Origin: CAYRWR01 sp964537555
GTDB taxonomy: Bacteria; Spirochaetota; Brevinematia; Brevinematales; CAYRWR01
Direction of reading: 5' to 3'
DNA length: 6,719 nt
NCBI GenBank assembly: GCA_964537555.1
Contig: CAZIAD010000091.1
Location: forward strand, 1 to 6,719
Shown: one piece after another, positions 5,966-6,719 of the stretch
How the letters are laid out: each line of letters opens with the position of its first letter
How positions within the stretch are numbered: position 1 is the stretch's first letter
Translations under genes and position numbers: made by a program
Notes under the pieces: generated by a model
Database searches by the model: none
Told to the model about the DNA's origin: nothing
The model's input: the letters and a program-made list of their open reading frames with translations, nothing else

Positions 5966-5982
5966 TTGCAATTATCATGCCA
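5966..5982 (-). promoter_or_regulatory. Sigma54 (-24/-12) promoter of amtB-glnK
   Basis: On the minus strand TGGCAT-N5-TTGCAA matches the RpoN consensus TGGCAC-N5-TTGCW with one change. The invariant GG (5980-5981) and GC (5968-5969) are exactly 10 bp apart. The predicted start near 5956 leaves a leader of about 37 nt with the GGAGGTG site. The known sigma54/NtrC control of amtB-glnK in many bacteria supports the call. Confidence 0.82.
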
Positions 5983-6044
5983 TGATTTGAGAGCCTCAAA
6001 CTCATTTCAGCTCTCCTGAGCAGCGAGAAATCCAGGGGACTGCT

Positions 6045-6088
6045 TAATGTATGGGCATTAGGAGTTTAATGCCTGTTTTATAGGCATT
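6045..6088. promoter_or_regulatory. Phased inverted repeats, candidate activator (enhancer) sites for amtB
   Basis: GGCATTA (6054-6060), 6 bp, TAATGCC (6067-6073) is a perfect inverted repeat. AATGCCT (6068-6074), 7 bp, AGGCATT (6082-6088) is a second one sharing a half-site. The TAATG/CATTA cores at 6045, 6056 and 6067 are 11 bp apart, one helical turn. The cluster is about 90-130 bp upstream of the predicted sigma54 start, the usual place for NtrC-type activator dimers. It does not match the enteric NtrC site closely. It also lies 50-90 bp upstream of the divergent lipoprotein promoter and could act there instead. Confidence 0.6.
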
Positions 6089-6137
6089 CTTTATTTGAGA
6101 AGAAAATCTTAGTGCCTGATAGTAAAATACTTTCTAT

Positions 6138-6166
6138 TTGGATTTTTTAGCTTTATTCTTTATAAT
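6138..6166 (+). promoter_or_regulatory. Sigma70-type promoter of the lipoprotein gene
   Basis: TATAAT (6161-6166, 6/6) with TTGGAT (6138-6143, 3/6) 17 bp upstream. The predicted start near 6173 would leave a very short leader, with AGGAG (6174-6178) at its very beginning, so the true start may be slightly upstream. Confidence 0.5.
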
Positions 6167-6185
6167 CATGTACAGGAGTTTTGAT

Positions 6186-6719
6186 ATGAAAAAAGCATTA
6201 TTATTTTTATTAACTGTTTTAGCATTGGCTTCCTGCCGGCAAAACAATGATCTCATGAGGGATAAGTTAAAAGGCCGCATCAGCCGGATCACAGAATTCA
6301 CGATTGTATACCAGGATCAGGTCAAGACAAACATCGTCATCAATAACTACGATGATGAAGGTTTCCGTACCTCAAAGATCTGGTATACCGACAGTACCAA
6401 TAAAATAGACTACCGTATGCTCTACACCCATTCAGAGGATAGACTGTATTCCCACAGCGTCCGTATAAAAGACCAGATCACCAACCGTGCCACAGACTAT
6501 TATTTTAACACCGAAGGTAAACTGACCAATCTGGTCAGCAGATTTCCTGCCACAGGCCTGATTGATAAAGAGATCCTTTTTTATGATCAGTACTCACAGC
6601 TGACCCAGAGGACTGTCATTTCAGCCGGCAAGACCCTTCTCCACAGGGAATTTATCTATTCCAGGCCGGGACGTATCGATATTTTGACTTCTCATGTTCC
6701 TGATATGCTGACAGTATTA
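6186..6719 (+). CDS. Lipoprotein with degenerate ~26-residue tyrosine repeats (C-terminus outside window)
   Basis: The first 178 residues of a protein of unknown function; the frame is open to the window end. Residues 1-17 are a lipoprotein signal: MKK, a hydrophobic core, and lipobox LASC with the lipidated Cys17, so it should be anchored to a cell-envelope membrane. The mature part carries a degenerate repeat. Tyrosines at 55, 80, 106, 133 and 158, spaced 25-27 residues, are each followed by a polar turn and often a Gly/Arg-Leu step (YDDEGFRT, YFNTEGKLT, YSRPGRID). This recalls YD/RHS-type or MORN-like beta repeats found in many surface proteins, but the match is too loose to name a family. 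ATG 6186 is chosen for AGGAG 7 bp upstream; an in-frame ATG at 6168 lies before that site and has none of its own. It is divergent from amtB, so the two genes may share regulation. Confidence 0.85.
   Translation, partial: MKKALLFLLTVLALASCRQNNDLMRDKLKGRISRITEFTIVYQDQVKTNIVINNYDDEGFRTSKIWYTDSTNKIDYRMLYTHSEDRLYSHSVRIKDQITNRATDYYFNTEGKLTNLVSRFPATGLIDKEILFYDQYSQLTQRTVISAGKTLLHREFIYSRPGRIDILTSHVPDMLTVL

Noticed and set aside
6168..6185. Upstream in-frame ATG at 6168 for the lipoprotein gene
   Set aside because: It lies before the AGGAG site, has none of its own, sits only 2 bp past the -10, and would add MYRSFD in front of a textbook lipoprotein signal.

Overview
The window is a stretch of ordinary bacterial chromosome with about eight genes. 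Coding DNA is moderately GC-rich and the intergenic DNA is AT-rich. Almost every gene has a clear AGGAG/GGAGG-type ribosome binding site. Several have E. coli-like sigma70 promoters with 17-bp spacers, and one has a sigma54 promoter. This argues against Bacteroidota, which lack strong Shine-Dalgarno sites and use different promoter boxes, even though the thioredoxin looks Bacteroidota-like. A free-living or host-associated spirochaete, or a related Gram-negative phylum, is my best guess. It rests on the small RRM protein, the thioredoxin type and the AmtB/PII type, and cannot be settled from this window. No tRNA, rRNA, CRISPR, insertion sequence or phage gene was seen.

Layout. Bases 1-981 (minus) hold the N-terminal 327 residues of an SLC13/DASS-type permease with RCK_C (TrkA-C) domains, driven by its own promoter. 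Bases 1050-1403 (minus) encode a thioredoxin whose promoter is overlain by a perfect 22-bp palindrome. Bases 1404-1944 are a long intergenic region. It contains a GC-rich, foldable island of about 110 bp with a 10-codon ORF, followed by the long AT-rich leader of a small RRM RNA-binding protein gene (1945-2214, plus) that ends at a strong terminator. Next come two independent plus-strand genes: a ketopantoate reductase (panE family, 2438-3355) and an exported dienelactone-hydrolase-family protein (3524-4270). The latter meets the convergent glnK at a shared bidirectional terminator.

Bases 4313-5919 (minus) are an amtB-glnK operon: an ammonium channel and its PII regulator. A sigma54 promoter (5966-5982) precedes it, with a cluster of helically phased inverted repeats about 90-130 bp upstream of the predicted start that look like enhancer sites for an NtrC-type activator. 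This is the standard logic of nitrogen limitation: the activator switches on amtB-glnK, and GlnK then blocks AmtB when ammonium returns. Divergent from amtB, at 6186 (plus), a lipoprotein gene begins with a degenerate repeat of about 26 residues. It runs off the end of the window.

I do not see a multi-gene novel system. The points most worth a second look are regulatory or structural: the sigma54/enhancer architecture, the palindrome on the trxA promoter, the GC-rich island, the lengthened B-loop of the PII protein, and the repeat lipoprotein.
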